From Halorientalis sp. IM1011 (GTDB lineage Archaea; Halobacteriota; Halobacteria; Halobacteriales; Haloarculaceae): 64,000 nt of DNA. The translations under genes and the position numbers were made by a program. This document shows, piece after piece, positions 8,120 to 17,590 of the stretch (position 1 is its first letter; the number at the start of each line of letters is the position of its first letter). The DNA is taken from NCBI RefSeq assembly GCF_001989615.1, contig NZ_CP019067.1, positions 1,178,001-1,242,000 of the forward strand, written 5' to 3'. The notes beneath the pieces are model-generated. The model searched no databases. It saw nothing but the letters and a program-made list of their open reading frames with translations, and was not told where the DNA came from.

Positions 8120-9646
8120 GTGAAAGACGAGCGACAATCAGTGACTCGCCGTCGGTGTCTCGCGGCCGGAACGGCCGTCTCACTCGCCGGACTGACTGGC
8201 TGTCTGGGGCTGCTCAGTTCGGACGGGTCGGACGGTGGGGAACCCACCGAGAAGTCACCGACCGGGAATCTGGCCGAGTACGACGGCCCGTTACAGGTGA
8301 ACGGCATCGAACGGGTAGACGGCGACGGCATCGTGGTCCGGACCGAGGCCACGGTCGAGAACACCGGCAAGCGCGCCAGGCAGGCGATGCTCGTCGTGGC
8401 CCTGTCCCACACCGAGGCGGAGGGGTCCATCGACCGCCGGCGACCCCTGCTGCTCGCGTCCGGGCAGGAACGGACCGTCAGTCTCGCCTTCCAGCCGCAG
8501 TTCTTCGGCGGCGAGGAAGCCGGCCGGCCCGAGGAGGGGGAGTTCCGCTTCGAGACGACCTTCGAAGGCGACGAGGTGGTCGAGGACTACCCCGGACTGG
8601 TCTCGCCGACGGCACGGTCGGCCATCGACGGCGGCGCGTCCTGGCCCGCCGCGGCGTACGACCCGGGCGGAAGCGCGCACAATCCCGGGACCACCGCCCC
8701 CGGATCCAGTCCGACGGCGGCGTGGACCGAGTCTGCGGTCGAGTTCGCCCACCGCGATACCCAACCGGTCGTCGCGAACGGCACCGTCTACGCCGGCCGC
8801 TCCCTCAGGGCGCTGTCCGTCGACGACGGCACCGAGCAGTGGGTCCACGGAGAACCTGCCCGGACGACGCGGCCCGCTGTCGGGGACGGCATCGTGGCCT
8901 TCGGAACGCCCGAGGACTTCCGCGGCGTCGACGCGGCGAGCGGCGACGTCCTGTGGACGGTCCCCGTCTCCGGGAACATCTGGCAGGGCAGCGGCACCGT
9001 CGCCGAGGGCACGGTGTACGTGACCGACGACAAATTGTACGCCATCGACGCCGCATCCGGCGACGTGCTGTGGTCCGAGGACGTGGGCGAACCGTTGCTC
9101 GGGGCACCCGCAGTCGCCGACGGGGTCGTCGTCGCGGGCCGGAATCCACTCCAGGCGTTCGACGCTGCCGACGGCTCGCTCCTGTGGGCGGCCTCCGGCG
9201 GCGAACCCGTCGCGGCAGCGGCCGTCGCCCACGACACCGTGTTCGCTCTCAGCGAGTCCCATCTGGTAGCGCTCGACCTGGCCGAGGGACGCACGCGGTG
9301 GTTCGCACCGGGACCGTTCCAGGCGGAGCGGATCGCGGTCGGGAACGACGCGGTGTACGCCCAGCGCTCGCGCTCGTACCGGCCGGTCGCGTTCGACGTC
9401 ACCGACGGCCGGACGAAGTGGATGGCCGACGGGACCGGGGCCGTCCTCGGCCCGCCGTCCGCGTCCGACGGCATCGTCGTGTTCAACGACGAAGACGGCT
9501 CGCTACTCGCGCTGGACACCGAGACAGGGGACAGAGCCTGGAACAGAGACGTCGGGAGCAGCGTCCGCGCGTCGGTAGCCATCGCGGACGAGACCGTCTA
9601 CTTCAACGAGCCGAACGGACCGCTGTACGCCCTGACGGCGGAGTGA
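8120..9646 (+). CDS. PQQ-type beta-propeller lipoprotein
   Basis: The 508-residue exported protein starts at GTG 8120 (KDERQSVTRRRCLAAG). It has a Tat-like Arg-rich N-terminus and a lipobox ending LTGC (Cys28), followed by a low-complexity Ser/Gly/Asp linker. Residues about 45-165 form a beta-rich domain. From about 190 onward there are seven or so PQQ-like repeats with the signature A-x-D-x-x-x-G-x-x-x-W (SGDVLWTVPV, SGDVLWSEDV, DGSLLWAASG, TGDRAWNRDV). Such proteins are anchored outside the membrane; in archaea the propeller is usually a scaffold rather than a dehydrogenase. It is transcribed alone and converges on lplA. Confidence 0.85.
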   Translation: MKDERQSVTRRRCLAAGTAVSLAGLTGCLGLLSSDGSDGGEPTEKSPTGNLAEYDGPLQVNGIERVDGDGIVVRTEATVENTGKRARQAMLVVALSHTEAEGSIDRRRPLLLASGQERTVSLAFQPQFFGGEEAGRPEEGEFRFETTFEGDEVVEDYPGLVSPTARSAIDGGASWPAAAYDPGGSAHNPGTTAPGSSPTAAWTESAVEFAHRDTQPVVANGTVYAGRSLRALSVDDGTEQWVHGEPARTTRPAVGDGIVAFGTPEDFRGVDAASGDVLWTVPVSGNIWQGSGTVAEGTVYVTDDKLYAIDAASGDVLWSEDVGEPLLGAPAVADGVVVAGRNPLQAFDAADGSLLWAASGGEPVAAAAVAHDTVFALSESHLVALDLAEGRTRWFAPGPFQAERIAVGNDAVYAQRSRSYRPVAFDVTDGRTKWMADGTGAVLGPPSASDGIVVFNDEDGSLLALDTETGDRAWNRDVGSSVRASVAIADETVYFNEPNGPLYALTAE

Positions 9647-9658
9647 GTCCCCCGCCGA

Positions 9659-10474
9659 TCAGATCGGGTCCGTCCCGTCTCTGACCCACTCCTCCGATCG
9701 ATACTTCGTCTCGGCACGTTCCCGCGCCCTGGCGAGTTCGTCGTCGGTCCACGCCCCCGCCTCGGCGTCGGCCCACGTCGCGAGCGCGTCCGTCAGCGTC
9801 TCGACGGCCGCCTCGCGAGAGCGATCGGCGTAGTCCTCGATAGCGCCGACACGGTCCTCGAACTCGTCGACGGTCACGTCGTGGCCCGCGAAGACGGCGA
9901 GGTGGCGCTCGGGTCGCCCGGCGTAGGTGAGCGACCCGTGCTGGATGACGCTGTCCTTGCGCCGGTACTGGGCGTTGCCGCTGAGTTTGCGCCTATCTGT
10001 GGCCGACACCACGTCGTGGGCCGGGTGGAGTTCCCGGAGGTAACACGCCGGCTGATAGACGGCCGGGCGCTCCTCCTCGGCGAAGATCGCCGGCACGCCC
10101 ATGGCCTCGAAGGCGTCCATGATCGGCTCACAGAGCAGTCCGTAACAGTCCATCAGATCGCCCGGGAGTTCCGTGGCCGGCGCGACGATCGAGTAGGAGA
10201 TGTCCCCATGATAGTCGTGGTAAATTCCCCCGCCACCGGTCGGTCGCCGGGTGACGGTGATTCCCTCGCGCTCGCAGTACTCCCAGTCGATAGTATCGGA
10301 GTCCTGGTTGTACCCCAGCGAGAGGGTGCTGGGTTCCCACTGGTAGACTCTGACCGTGCGCGGGCCACCCGCGGCGGCGGTCTCGGCCGCGATCTCGTCC
10401 AGCGCCATGTTCATCGGCCCCTCGCGGGCCTCCTCGCGGATCAGCCGCCACTCTCGGTCGGCGAGGTCGGTCAT
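9659..10474 (-). CDS. lplA: Lipoate-protein ligase family protein
   Basis: This enzyme of 271 residues belongs to the biotin/lipoate A/B ligase family, which attaches lipoate to E2 and H proteins. Diagnostic blocks are RRPTGGGGIYHDYHGDISYS (the substrate-adenylate loop) and KLSGNAQYRRKDSVIQHGSL, carrying the conserved Lys. The C-terminal part (about 195-271) is helical and Glu-rich, as in archaeal LplA-N type proteins that may need a separate LplB subunit; none is adjacent. The start at 10474 (MTDLADREW) is chosen over 10489 by homology. It is divergent from rio2 across about 135 bases. Confidence 0.85.
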   Translation of the reverse strand: MTDLADREWRLIREEAREGPMNMALDEIAAETAAAGGPRTVRVYQWEPSTLSLGYNQDSDTIDWEYCEREGITVTRRPTGGGGIYHDYHGDISYSIVAPATELPGDLMDCYGLLCEPIMDAFEAMGVPAIFAEEERPAVYQPACYLRELHPAHDVVSATDRRKLSGNAQYRRKDSVIQHGSLTYAGRPERHLAVFAGHDVTVDEFEDRVGAIEDYADRSREAAVETLTDALATWADAEAGAWTDDELARARERAETKYRSEEWVRDGTDPI

Positions 10475-10610
10475 GGCCGCCCTTGTCACCGGGTCGGGAA
10501 AGCGGTTGTGTCGGGCGAGTTCGCACGATTCGATATAGCACTATGTGATTTACCACTGCCAGCGGGCGGACGCGTCGGGCTTTTACGGACCGGGCCGCTA
10601 CGGACGCCTA

Positions 10611-11519
10611 ATGGTCGAAAACGTCGCTCCGCTAATGCGAGAGCTCGAACCCGAGGACTTCCACCTGCTCTCGGGCATCGAGCAGGGGATGCGCTTCTCG
10701 GAGTGGGTGGCCCGGGGGAAGCTCCCGGAGTTCTCGCGGCTCTCGCCGGAGAACGTCGACTACCGGCTCGACCGGTGTGAGGACCGGGGACTGGTCGAGC
10801 GAAAGACGATCCAGTATCAGGGGTTCAAGCTCACCTTCGAGGGGTACGACGCGCTCGCGCTGCACAGCTTCATCGAACGCGAGACCGTCGAGGAGTTCGG
10901 TTCGCCCCTCGGCGTGGGCAAGGAGAGCGACGTGTACGAGGTCCGCTCCTACAAACCGCTGGCCCTGAAGTACCACCGCGAAGGGTACACCAACTTCCGG
11001 GAAGTGATGAAAGAGCGCGACTACACCTCCGACCGGGATCACGTCTCCTGGCAGTACACCGCGCGCAAGGCCGCAGAACGGGAGTACGACGCCCTCGAAA
11101 GCCTCTATCCCGACGTGAGCGTCCCGCGGCCGATCGATCAGAACCGCCACGCCATCGTGATGGAGAAGATCGACGCCACCGAGCTCTCCCGGACGAAACT
11201 CGAACCCGAGCAGGTCGTCCCCATCCTGGATCTGATCCTCGCGGAACTGGCGACTGCCTACGACGAGGGATACGTCCACGCCGATATGAGCGAGTACAAC
11301 GTCTTCGTCGGCGGTGACGGCGTGACCGTCTTCGACTGGCCTCAGGCCGTCCCGACCGACCACGAGAACAGCCGCGAGCTCCTCGCGCGCGACGTGGAGA
11401 ACATCGTCGGCTACTTCCAGCGGAAGTACCCCAGCCACGTCGACACCGTCGATACCGACGCGGTCGCGGCTGCCGTCGCCGAGAGCCGGTTCGAGACCGT
11501 CGACGACCACCGCGAGTAG
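10611..11519 (+). CDS. rio2: RIO2-type atypical serine/threonine kinase
   Basis: The 302-residue protein has an N-terminal winged-helix domain (about 1-85) typical of RIO2, followed by a RIO kinase domain. It shows GVGKESDVY (ATP loop), the Lys in ALKYHREG, the catalytic loop HADMSEYNVFV (Asp) and the metal-binding VFDWPQAV. Archaeal RIO2 is linked to small-subunit ribosome maturation. The ATG at 10611 (MVENVAPLMRELEPEDF) matches the family start; a T-rich box (TTTTA, about 10580) lies at the right distance for a leaderless transcript. Confidence 0.93.
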   Translation: MVENVAPLMRELEPEDFHLLSGIEQGMRFSEWVARGKLPEFSRLSPENVDYRLDRCEDRGLVERKTIQYQGFKLTFEGYDALALHSFIERETVEEFGSPLGVGKESDVYEVRSYKPLALKYHREGYTNFREVMKERDYTSDRDHVSWQYTARKAAEREYDALESLYPDVSVPRPIDQNRHAIVMEKIDATELSRTKLEPEQVVPILDLILAELATAYDEGYVHADMSEYNVFVGGDGVTVFDWPQAVPTDHENSRELLARDVENIVGYFQRKYPSHVDTVDTDAVAAAVAESRFETVDDHRE

Positions 11520-11693
11520 CCCGACCGTCCGATTCTGCCGCTTTTTGCCCGTTCCAGCCCGAGTTCGACAGTTTCGAGTACAGTTGGTGCGTGACGCAAA
11601 CCCATCTTATGAATCATATATCGCTATATAGAATTCGTCGATCGGACGTTGGTCGGGCGGATACTGACTGGCCGGGAGCGCGTTCGTGCGCCG

Positions 11694-12947
11694 TCAGCTT
11701 CGCCGGAACCGCCACTCGAACAGGGCGCCGGCGAACAGGCCCGCGGCGGCGGCGTAGACGAACTCCCACATGAGCCGGGTCTCGATCTCGTCGCTCGTCA
11801 GGGTGGGATCGAGCAACAGGTGCGTGCCCAGCGTCAGGTCGACGAGCCAGCGACCCACGGCCCAGAGGCCGGCGGCCGCCATCGTCGCGACGACGACGAA
11901 CAGCACGGCGAAGGTGGGCGTCATACGGACGGCCGTGAAGAGGTGGAGTTCGACCGCGACGGTGAGCGCGACCGCGGCGACCGCGACGTAGATCAGCGGT
12001 GTCGCGGCGAGCCACGGCTGGGCAGCCACGCCCCCGAACACGGGGAGCGCGGGGAGAACGAGGAGTTGCCAGGGGAGCGTCGCCCGCCGGTCACGGTAGG
12101 CGACCGTGGGAACGAGCGCGAGCGCGACCACCACCGCGACGGGAGCGGCGAACAGGATCGCACCGGCCGCGACCGCGCCGACGGTCACGAGTGCGAGGAA
12201 GCCGACCACCACCCACGAACGGCGCGCGTTCGCCCGTTCGTACCGCACCACCGCGTCGAGACTGTCCACGTCCGGGCGTTCGTGTGCGATCGAACGGAGC
12301 GGGGTATCGTCGTCCGCGTCGTGGCGGTCGAGGCCCCGGCGGAGGGACGCGACGACCGACGAGACACGCTCGGTCGCGACCGTCGCGGCGACGACGGCCC
12401 CGACCGTGTCGAAGAGCAGGTCGCCCAGCGTGTCCGTCAGGCCGTACTGCGTGAGGATCGGTTCGAAGCCGAGGAGCCGGGCCCCCAGCGCCGTCCCGAA
12501 CTCGAGAATCTCCCAGAGAACCCCGAGCCCGAGGGTAAACACGAGGACGTAGACGAACAGGAACCGGTCGGTGAGAACGACGGCCGTGCTGTGGTCGTCG
12601 ATGGCCCGTGCCACGACGTAGCCGACGGTCGCGACCACCGCGGCCGAGAGGGTGTGCGTGAGCCGGTCGTACCACCAGACCTCGCCGTAGAAGCCGAGCA
12701 GCCCCAGCGTGTGCAAAAAGAGCGCGAGCGTGATCCAGAGCGTGAACCGCGCGTCCAGTTCGATCCGGAGGTCACGCTCGATGATCGCAGGGACCAGCGT
12801 CGTCGCGAACGCGATGGCGGCGTTGACCACGATCCCGACGTTGCGGGTGTAGAGACCGACCGCCAGGATCGCCAGCATACCGGCTTGCAGGAGCCGAGTC
12901 CCCAAGTGTGCGAGGCGTCGGCGATCCGGGAGTCTCGACGGAGACAT
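11694..12947 (-). CDS. DUF2238/YjdF-like multi-pass membrane protein
   Basis: A 417-residue membrane protein with about ten helices. The first half has the hallmark blocks of the YjdF (DUF2238) family, YDRLTHTLSA and GVLWEILEFG, with conserved acidic and His residues inside the membrane. A central hydrophilic loop (about 205-245) is Arg/Asp-rich, and the second half is a further set of helices not present in bacterial YjdF, so the protein is longer than the usual 200 or so residues. The substrate is unknown. It is a single gene, divergent from the TVP38-like gene. Confidence 0.75.
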   Translation of the reverse strand: MSPSRLPDRRRLAHLGTRLLQAGMLAILAVGLYTRNVGIVVNAAIAFATTLVPAIIERDLRIELDARFTLWITLALFLHTLGLLGFYGEVWWYDRLTHTLSAAVVATVGYVVARAIDDHSTAVVLTDRFLFVYVLVFTLGLGVLWEILEFGTALGARLLGFEPILTQYGLTDTLGDLLFDTVGAVVAATVATERVSSVVASLRRGLDRHDADDDTPLRSIAHERPDVDSLDAVVRYERANARRSWVVVGFLALVTVGAVAAGAILFAAPVAVVVALALVPTVAYRDRRATLPWQLLVLPALPVFGGVAAQPWLAATPLIYVAVAAVALTVAVELHLFTAVRMTPTFAVLFVVVATMAAAGLWAVGRWLVDLTLGTHLLLDPTLTSDEIETRLMWEFVYAAAAGLFAGALFEWRFRRS

Positions 12948-13050
12948 ACGACGGTTCGGGGGACGGCGGGGTCGCAGTTAAACGCGGTTGCGATTCCCGG
13001 CGGTCGGTAGTAACCGGCGAAATTAATTGCCATGGATCCGACGTGTCCGT

Positions 13051-13749
13051 ATGGCCGAGAGGCAATCGACCAGCGTGTTCGAGTCACGAGCGGCACGCCG
13101 GCGCTTCGTCGCGGCGGCGGCGCTCCTCGTCCTCGCGGTCGCCGGCCTCTGGCTGTTCGTTCGGGAGTATCTGCCGATCCTCACGGACAGCGGAGCGCTC
13201 CGTCGGTTCGTCGAGGAGTGGGGCGTCTTCGCGCCAGTCGTGTTCGTCGCCGTCCAGGCGATCCAGGTCGTCGTCGCGCCGATCCCGGGGCAGGTGACGG
13301 CCTTCGCCAGCGGCTACCTGTTCGGGAGCGTCCTCGGAACCGTCTACAGCATGGTCGGCGTGACGATCGGGAGTGCCATCGCGTTCTGGCTGTCGCGCCG
13401 GTACGGCCGCCCCTTCGTAGCGAGCGTCGTCCGGGACGACCTGCTGGCGCGGTTCGACGGCTTCGTCGACGAAGCCGGGACAGTGAGCCTGTTCCTGATC
13501 TTCCTCGTCCCGGGTCTGCCCGACGACGTCCTCTGTTTCGTCGGCGGCCTGACCGACATCGATCTCTGGAAACTCGTCACGATCTCCTTTCTCGGTCGCC
13601 TGCCGGCGTACGTCCTGGTCAACGTCTCCGGTTCGGGGCTGGCCGAGGAGAACGTGCGCCTGACCGCCGTGACGCTACTGGTCCTGTTCGCGGGCTCGGT
13701 GTGGGGCATTTTGAACCGTGATCGACTGCTCTCGTGGGTGGCCGAGTGA
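13051..13749 (+). CDS. TVP38/TMEM64 (VTT/DedA-like) membrane protein
   Basis: The 232-residue protein has five or six helices. The SNARE-associated/VTT domain is recognised by APIPGQVTAFASGYLFG, the GSAIAFWLSRRYGRPF block and FLVPGLPDDVLCFVGGL. Members are proposed to act in lipid scrambling or membrane homeostasis. ATG 13051 (MAERQSTSVF) fits; a TTG 24 bases upstream is less likely. The gene is 87 bases upstream of coxC in the same direction, so it might be co-transcribed with it. Confidence 0.85.
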   Translation: MAERQSTSVFESRAARRRFVAAAALLVLAVAGLWLFVREYLPILTDSGALRRFVEEWGVFAPVVFVAVQAIQVVVAPIPGQVTAFASGYLFGSVLGTVYSMVGVTIGSAIAFWLSRRYGRPFVASVVRDDLLARFDGFVDEAGTVSLFLIFLVPGLPDDVLCFVGGLTDIDLWKLVTISFLGRLPAYVLVNVSGSGLAEENVRLTAVTLLVLFAGSVWGILNRDRLLSWVAE

Positions 13750-13836
13750 TCCCCGCGACGACCACGACCCTCAGACAGAATATACAAGCTCGGCGACGGA
13801 CGCGACGGTTTTCAGGCACGACGTGGAAGGCGGGCC

Positions 13837-14640
13837 ATGGGCGAGACTGCGCACGCGACGCATCACGAGGGCGAACACCGGAGTCGGTGGCCGTTCGTGG
13901 CGGCCATCGGCGCGGGCGCGCTGTACGCTGGGCTGGGACTCGCCGTCCTCGCGACGGCGGCCGACGTCTTCCCGACGGTGGTCGCCGCCGCCGTTGCACT
14001 CCTGGGCATAGTCGGGCTCTGCGTGGGACTGGCCGGCTGGGTCGTCGAGGCCTTTCTCGGAGAGCGGGTCGGCCGCGGCCACGGCCGGATCTACCGGCTG
14101 GCGACGGTCTGCTTTCTCGGGACGGACGTGGCGACGTTCGGCGCGGGGTTCGTCTACTACTTCTTCGTCCGGGCCGGCGCGTGGCCGCCGACCCACCTCC
14201 CCGATCTACTGGGATCGCTCGTGCTGGTGAACACCGCCATCCTGCTGGCCAGCAGCGTCACGCTGCACTACGCCCACCACGCGCTATCGGCGGGGCACCA
14301 GCGCCGGTTTCGCGCCCTGCTCGGCGTCACGGTCGCGCTCGGTGCGGTCTTTCTGGCCGGCCAGGCCTACGAGTACTACGAACTGCTCGTCGTGGAGGGC
14401 TTTGGCCTCCAAACTGGTGTATTCGGCAGCGCGTTCTACGGCCTGACCGGACTCCACGGATTTCACGTCTTCCTCGGCGTCGTCGTTCTGGCAGTGGTGT
14501 TCGGCCGAGCCCTCCGGGGCGCGTACGGCGCTGGACGGGACACCTCTGTGGCGACGGCGTCGCTGTACTGGCACTTCGTCGACGCCGTCTGGCTCTTTCT
14601 GGTGGTCGTGTTGTACGTCGGGGCGGCGGTGGGGGTGTGA
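13837..14640 (+). CDS. coxC: Cytochrome c oxidase subunit III
   Basis: This seven-helix subunit of 267 residues belongs to the haem-copper oxidase. It shows FGAGFVYYFFVRAGAWPP in helix 3, NTAILLASSVTLHYAHHAL, AGQAYEYY (the conserved Glu) and GLHGFHVFLG in helix 6, ending with YWHFVDAVWLFLVVVLY, the classical subunit III C-terminal helix. It stabilises subunit I proton pumping. An N-terminal His-rich stretch (HATHHEGEHRSRW) precedes helix 1. It meets the small membrane gene at 14641 end to end with no gap. Confidence 0.95.
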   Translation: MGETAHATHHEGEHRSRWPFVAAIGAGALYAGLGLAVLATAADVFPTVVAAAVALLGIVGLCVGLAGWVVEAFLGERVGRGHGRIYRLATVCFLGTDVATFGAGFVYYFFVRAGAWPPTHLPDLLGSLVLVNTAILLASSVTLHYAHHALSAGHQRRFRALLGVTVALGAVFLAGQAYEYYELLVVEGFGLQTGVFGSAFYGLTGLHGFHVFLGVVVLAVVFGRALRGAYGAGRDTSVATASLYWHFVDAVWLFLVVVLYVGAAVGV

Positions 14641-15177
14641 CTAGCCGCCCTCACTCTCCCCGTCTCCGTGCTGGCTGCGCTCGAAGGCCAGATACCGGCG
14701 ATAGATCGGCGGCGTGAGGACACCGACGATCCCGAGCAGACCGGCGGCAATCCCCAGTGGCAGGAGGAGCGGACTCACCTGCGTACAGTCGTTCTCGGTC
14801 GCGAGCGTCACGTAGTGGGCCTGCCCGTCGGCGACCACGAGGACGCCCCGACGGAACGCCGCCCGGTGGGGTGTCGCGCCTTCGACGGAGATGGACTCGC
14901 CGGGCGCTTCGATGCCGGCCCGGACCGCGCGGCGTTCGGCCGGCGATAGCTCCGCGATCCGGAGACGGTCGAGTTCCGGGCCGCCCGCCGGCGTGTGCCC
15001 CTCGCGGAGCCGTTCGGTGTCCTCGGCGCTGTAGACCGTGATCTGTGGGTCGCCACAGAACCCGATGGCGGGCTGGACGAGCGCGTAGCCACCCATGACA
15101 CCACCGACGATACCGATCGCGAGCAACACCGACCCCACGAACGGGACGCCGTAGGTCAACAGCCACTCCCGGACCAT
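14641..15177 (-). CDS. Small membrane protein in the oxidase cluster
   Basis: The 178-residue protein has an N-terminal helix (about 12-34), an extracytoplasmic domain of about 105 residues with two Cys (FCGDP and NDCTQ) that could form a disulfide, and a C-terminal helix (about 134-154). The gene starts one base after the coxA stop, so it is almost certainly translated from the coxA transcript. I do not recognise the family. Its position suggests an accessory subunit or assembly factor of the aa3-type oxidase, which is inference from context only. Confidence 0.7.
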   Translation of the reverse strand: MVREWLLTYGVPFVGSVLLAIGIVGGVMGGYALVQPAIGFCGDPQITVYSAEDTERLREGHTPAGGPELDRLRIAELSPAERRAVRAGIEAPGESISVEGATPHRAAFRRGVLVVADGQAHYVTLATENDCTQVSPLLLPLGIAAGLLGIVGVLTPPIYRRYLAFERSQHGDGESEGG

Positions 15178-15178
15178 C

Positions 15179-17434
15179 TCAGTCCCCCACCGTGCGGCGG
15201 TATTCGGCGTAGCGGATCGTCCCTGCGAGTCCGAGGCCGTAGAGCCAGTGGGCCACGAGGACGAAGCCGAGGTAGCCGACCAGTTCCAGCCCGGTCTGGC
15301 CGGTGTAGAACGCGACGGCGAACCCGGTCGACATGATCGTCGCGTAGGACAGGCCCGTGACGACGAGGACCCGGCCAGGGAGGAACTCCGCGATGGCCCG
15401 GAAGAGGATCGCCCACGTCGTGACCCCGCCGAGCAGGAAGGTCAGGTAGCCGACGAGTGCGTCGTCGCCGAACCCGACCAGCCCGCCGAGTTCGGCGAAG
15501 GCGGCCACGTCGAACACGCCGATGAACGCGCCGGTGAACAGCACGCCCGACATCGCGAGCGTCCCGAGCAACCCGCCGATGGCTCCATAGAGCGTGTCGT
15601 CGAGCACCGACCGGACGAGACCGCGGGGGTCGCTCAGGACGTGCGGGCTCCCCTTTTCGGGCTCGGTCGTGTAGGCGGGTCGAACCGTCTCGGGTTCCGA
15701 CGGGGGCAGGTCGTACTTCCGGTCGAGGCGGTCCTCGAGCCACTGCCACTCGCGGGAGAACTGGTCGGTCGCCTTGAGGTCCCACACGTCGGCGTCGTCC
15801 ACCCGGTCCCCGTTCCAGTACGACCAGATCATGTTGTAGAGCCACAGGATCGCCGAGAGTCCGATCAGGTACCCGCCGACGGTCGCGATCTGCTGGAGCG
15901 ACGCGAACTCGGCCGGGTAGTTGGCGTACCGCCGCGGCAACGCCTGAAAGCCCAGCACGAGCAGGATACCGAACGTGACGACAGACCCGACGATCAGCAG
16001 GCCGACCTGAAATCGTGCGAGTCGCCGGTCGTACCACCGGCCCGTGATGAGCGGGTACCAGTAGTAGGAGGCCGCGATCATCATCATCGGGATGATGCCG
16101 ACGGTGATGAGGTGGAAGTGGCCGACGACGTAGTAGGTGCCGTGGAAGAACACGTCGACGGGGACGGCCGCGAGGAAGACGCCGGTGACGCCGCCGACGA
16201 CGAAGGTGCCGATCGAGCCGATACAGAGCAGTCCCGGCGCGGCCAGCCGGATGTTCCCGTCCCAGATCGTCGTGATCCAGTTGAACACCTTGATCGCAGA
16301 GGGGACGGCGATGGCGACCGAGACGGCCATGAAGGAGGCGGACAATCTCGGGTTCATGCTCGTCACGAACATGTGGTGGGCCCAGACCCCGAAGGAGAGG
16401 ACGCCGATGGCCAGCGTCGAGTAGACGATGAAGCGAAAGCCGAACAGTTTCCGGCCGACGAACTTCGGGAGGATCTGGCTCATCAGGCCCGTGGCGGGCA
16501 AAAAGAGGATGTACACCTCGGGGTGGCCGAAAAACCAGAACAGGTGTTGCCAGAGGATCGGGCCACCGCCGGAGATGGCGTAGAAGGTCGTCCCCAGATT
16601 CCGGTCGGCCAGCAGCATGAGCAAGGCGCTTCCAAGCAAGGGGAAGGCAAAGAGGACGATGCCGCTGGTCGTGAGCATGCTCCAGGAGAAGATATCGAGG
16701 GTCGCCCAGGACGTCTCGCGTTCGTAGAAGATGGTGACGATGAAGTTGATCGCCCCGAGTGTCGACGCGATACCCGAGAGGTGCAGCCCGAGCAATAACA
16801 GGTCGATCTGGGGATTGGCGACCGTCGTCGACAGCGGCGGGTAGAGCGTCCAGCCGATCCCGGGCTCTTCGAGCACGCCGAAGAAGTCGACGAGGGGCCC
16901 CGACGTGAGCGCCCCCAGGATCTGTGCAGTGACCTGCGAGGGGAGCCCAGCCCGTGCGATGAGGAGGGAGGGCGGGAGCAGCCAGAAGCCGATGGCGTTG
17001 ATCCGGGGGAAGGCCATGTCGTCGGCCCCGATCAGGAGTGGGATGAAGTAGTTCCCGATGCCGAAGAACACCGGCGTGACGAAGAAAAACAGCATCGTCA
17101 CCCCGTGGGTGGTGAAGAGAGCGTTGTAGGTGGCCTCCGACCAGACGTCGGCGGCGGGCGTGAGCAGTTCCGTCCGCAACATCATCGCGTCGACGCCGCC
17201 CCAGAGCGCGGCCAGCGTCCCGAAGGCGATGTAGAGCAGCCCGATATCCTTGTGATCGGTCGTCGTCGTCCAGCGGACCACTCCCTCGCGGATGACGGTC
17301 GGATTCAGGAGCGAGCGCTCCCGATATCCGCCGTCGGCGCGTGGGCCACCACACCGGCGGGCGTAGCCGACGAACCCACAGACGAGGATGGCGAGCGCAC
17401 AGAGCACGCCGAACTCGACGAGAGCCCGGTTCAT
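15179..17434 (-). CDS. coxA: Cytochrome c oxidase subunit I with extra C-terminal membrane domain
   Basis: The 751-residue subunit I begins with one extra N-terminal helix, then the 12-helix core (about 50-560). Ligands visible are TTHGVTM (haem a), HPEVYI (CuB His, proton-channel Glu and cross-linked Tyr), WAHHMF (CuB pair) and VGHFHLIT (haem a3 and a). The K-channel Lys (SAIKVFNW) and D-channel Asp (GADDMAFP) are present, so it is a type A1 proton pump. The last 140 or so residues form four to five further helices (GGLLGTLAMSG onward) resembling stand-alone haloarchaeal membrane proteins I recall as DUF6789. It is divergent from coxB. A second coxA lies at 44971. Confidence 0.95.
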   Translation of the reverse strand: MNRALVEFGVLCALAILVCGFVGYARRCGGPRADGGYRERSLLNPTVIREGVVRWTTTTDHKDIGLLYIAFGTLAALWGGVDAMMLRTELLTPAADVWSEATYNALFTTHGVTMLFFFVTPVFFGIGNYFIPLLIGADDMAFPRINAIGFWLLPPSLLIARAGLPSQVTAQILGALTSGPLVDFFGVLEEPGIGWTLYPPLSTTVANPQIDLLLLGLHLSGIASTLGAINFIVTIFYERETSWATLDIFSWSMLTTSGIVLFAFPLLGSALLMLLADRNLGTTFYAISGGGPILWQHLFWFFGHPEVYILFLPATGLMSQILPKFVGRKLFGFRFIVYSTLAIGVLSFGVWAHHMFVTSMNPRLSASFMAVSVAIAVPSAIKVFNWITTIWDGNIRLAAPGLLCIGSIGTFVVGGVTGVFLAAVPVDVFFHGTYYVVGHFHLITVGIIPMMMIAASYYWYPLITGRWYDRRLARFQVGLLIVGSVVTFGILLVLGFQALPRRYANYPAEFASLQQIATVGGYLIGLSAILWLYNMIWSYWNGDRVDDADVWDLKATDQFSREWQWLEDRLDRKYDLPPSEPETVRPAYTTEPEKGSPHVLSDPRGLVRSVLDDTLYGAIGGLLGTLAMSGVLFTGAFIGVFDVAAFAELGGLVGFGDDALVGYLTFLLGGVTTWAILFRAIAEFLPGRVLVVTGLSYATIMSTGFAVAFYTGQTGLELVGYLGFVLVAHWLYGLGLAGTIRYAEYRRTVGD

Positions 17435-17590
17435 TGTCGAAGGGGGCTGGCGGGGGCGGCTGTGCGGGCTGGCATGAGCGACCCGTCCACGGACACGGCC
17501 AAAAAGCTACAGACCGGTCGTCGGGCTGACCTCTGTGGATTTCGAGAGGTCGAGGGACGCTTTTGGGACTCGACGTGGAGAGGGAACGCG

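Noticed and set aside
15248-16798. Long plus-strand open frame opposite coxA
   Set aside because: A mirror of the coxA codon pattern in GC-rich DNA; Asp/Arg/Glu-rich nonsense with no domain.
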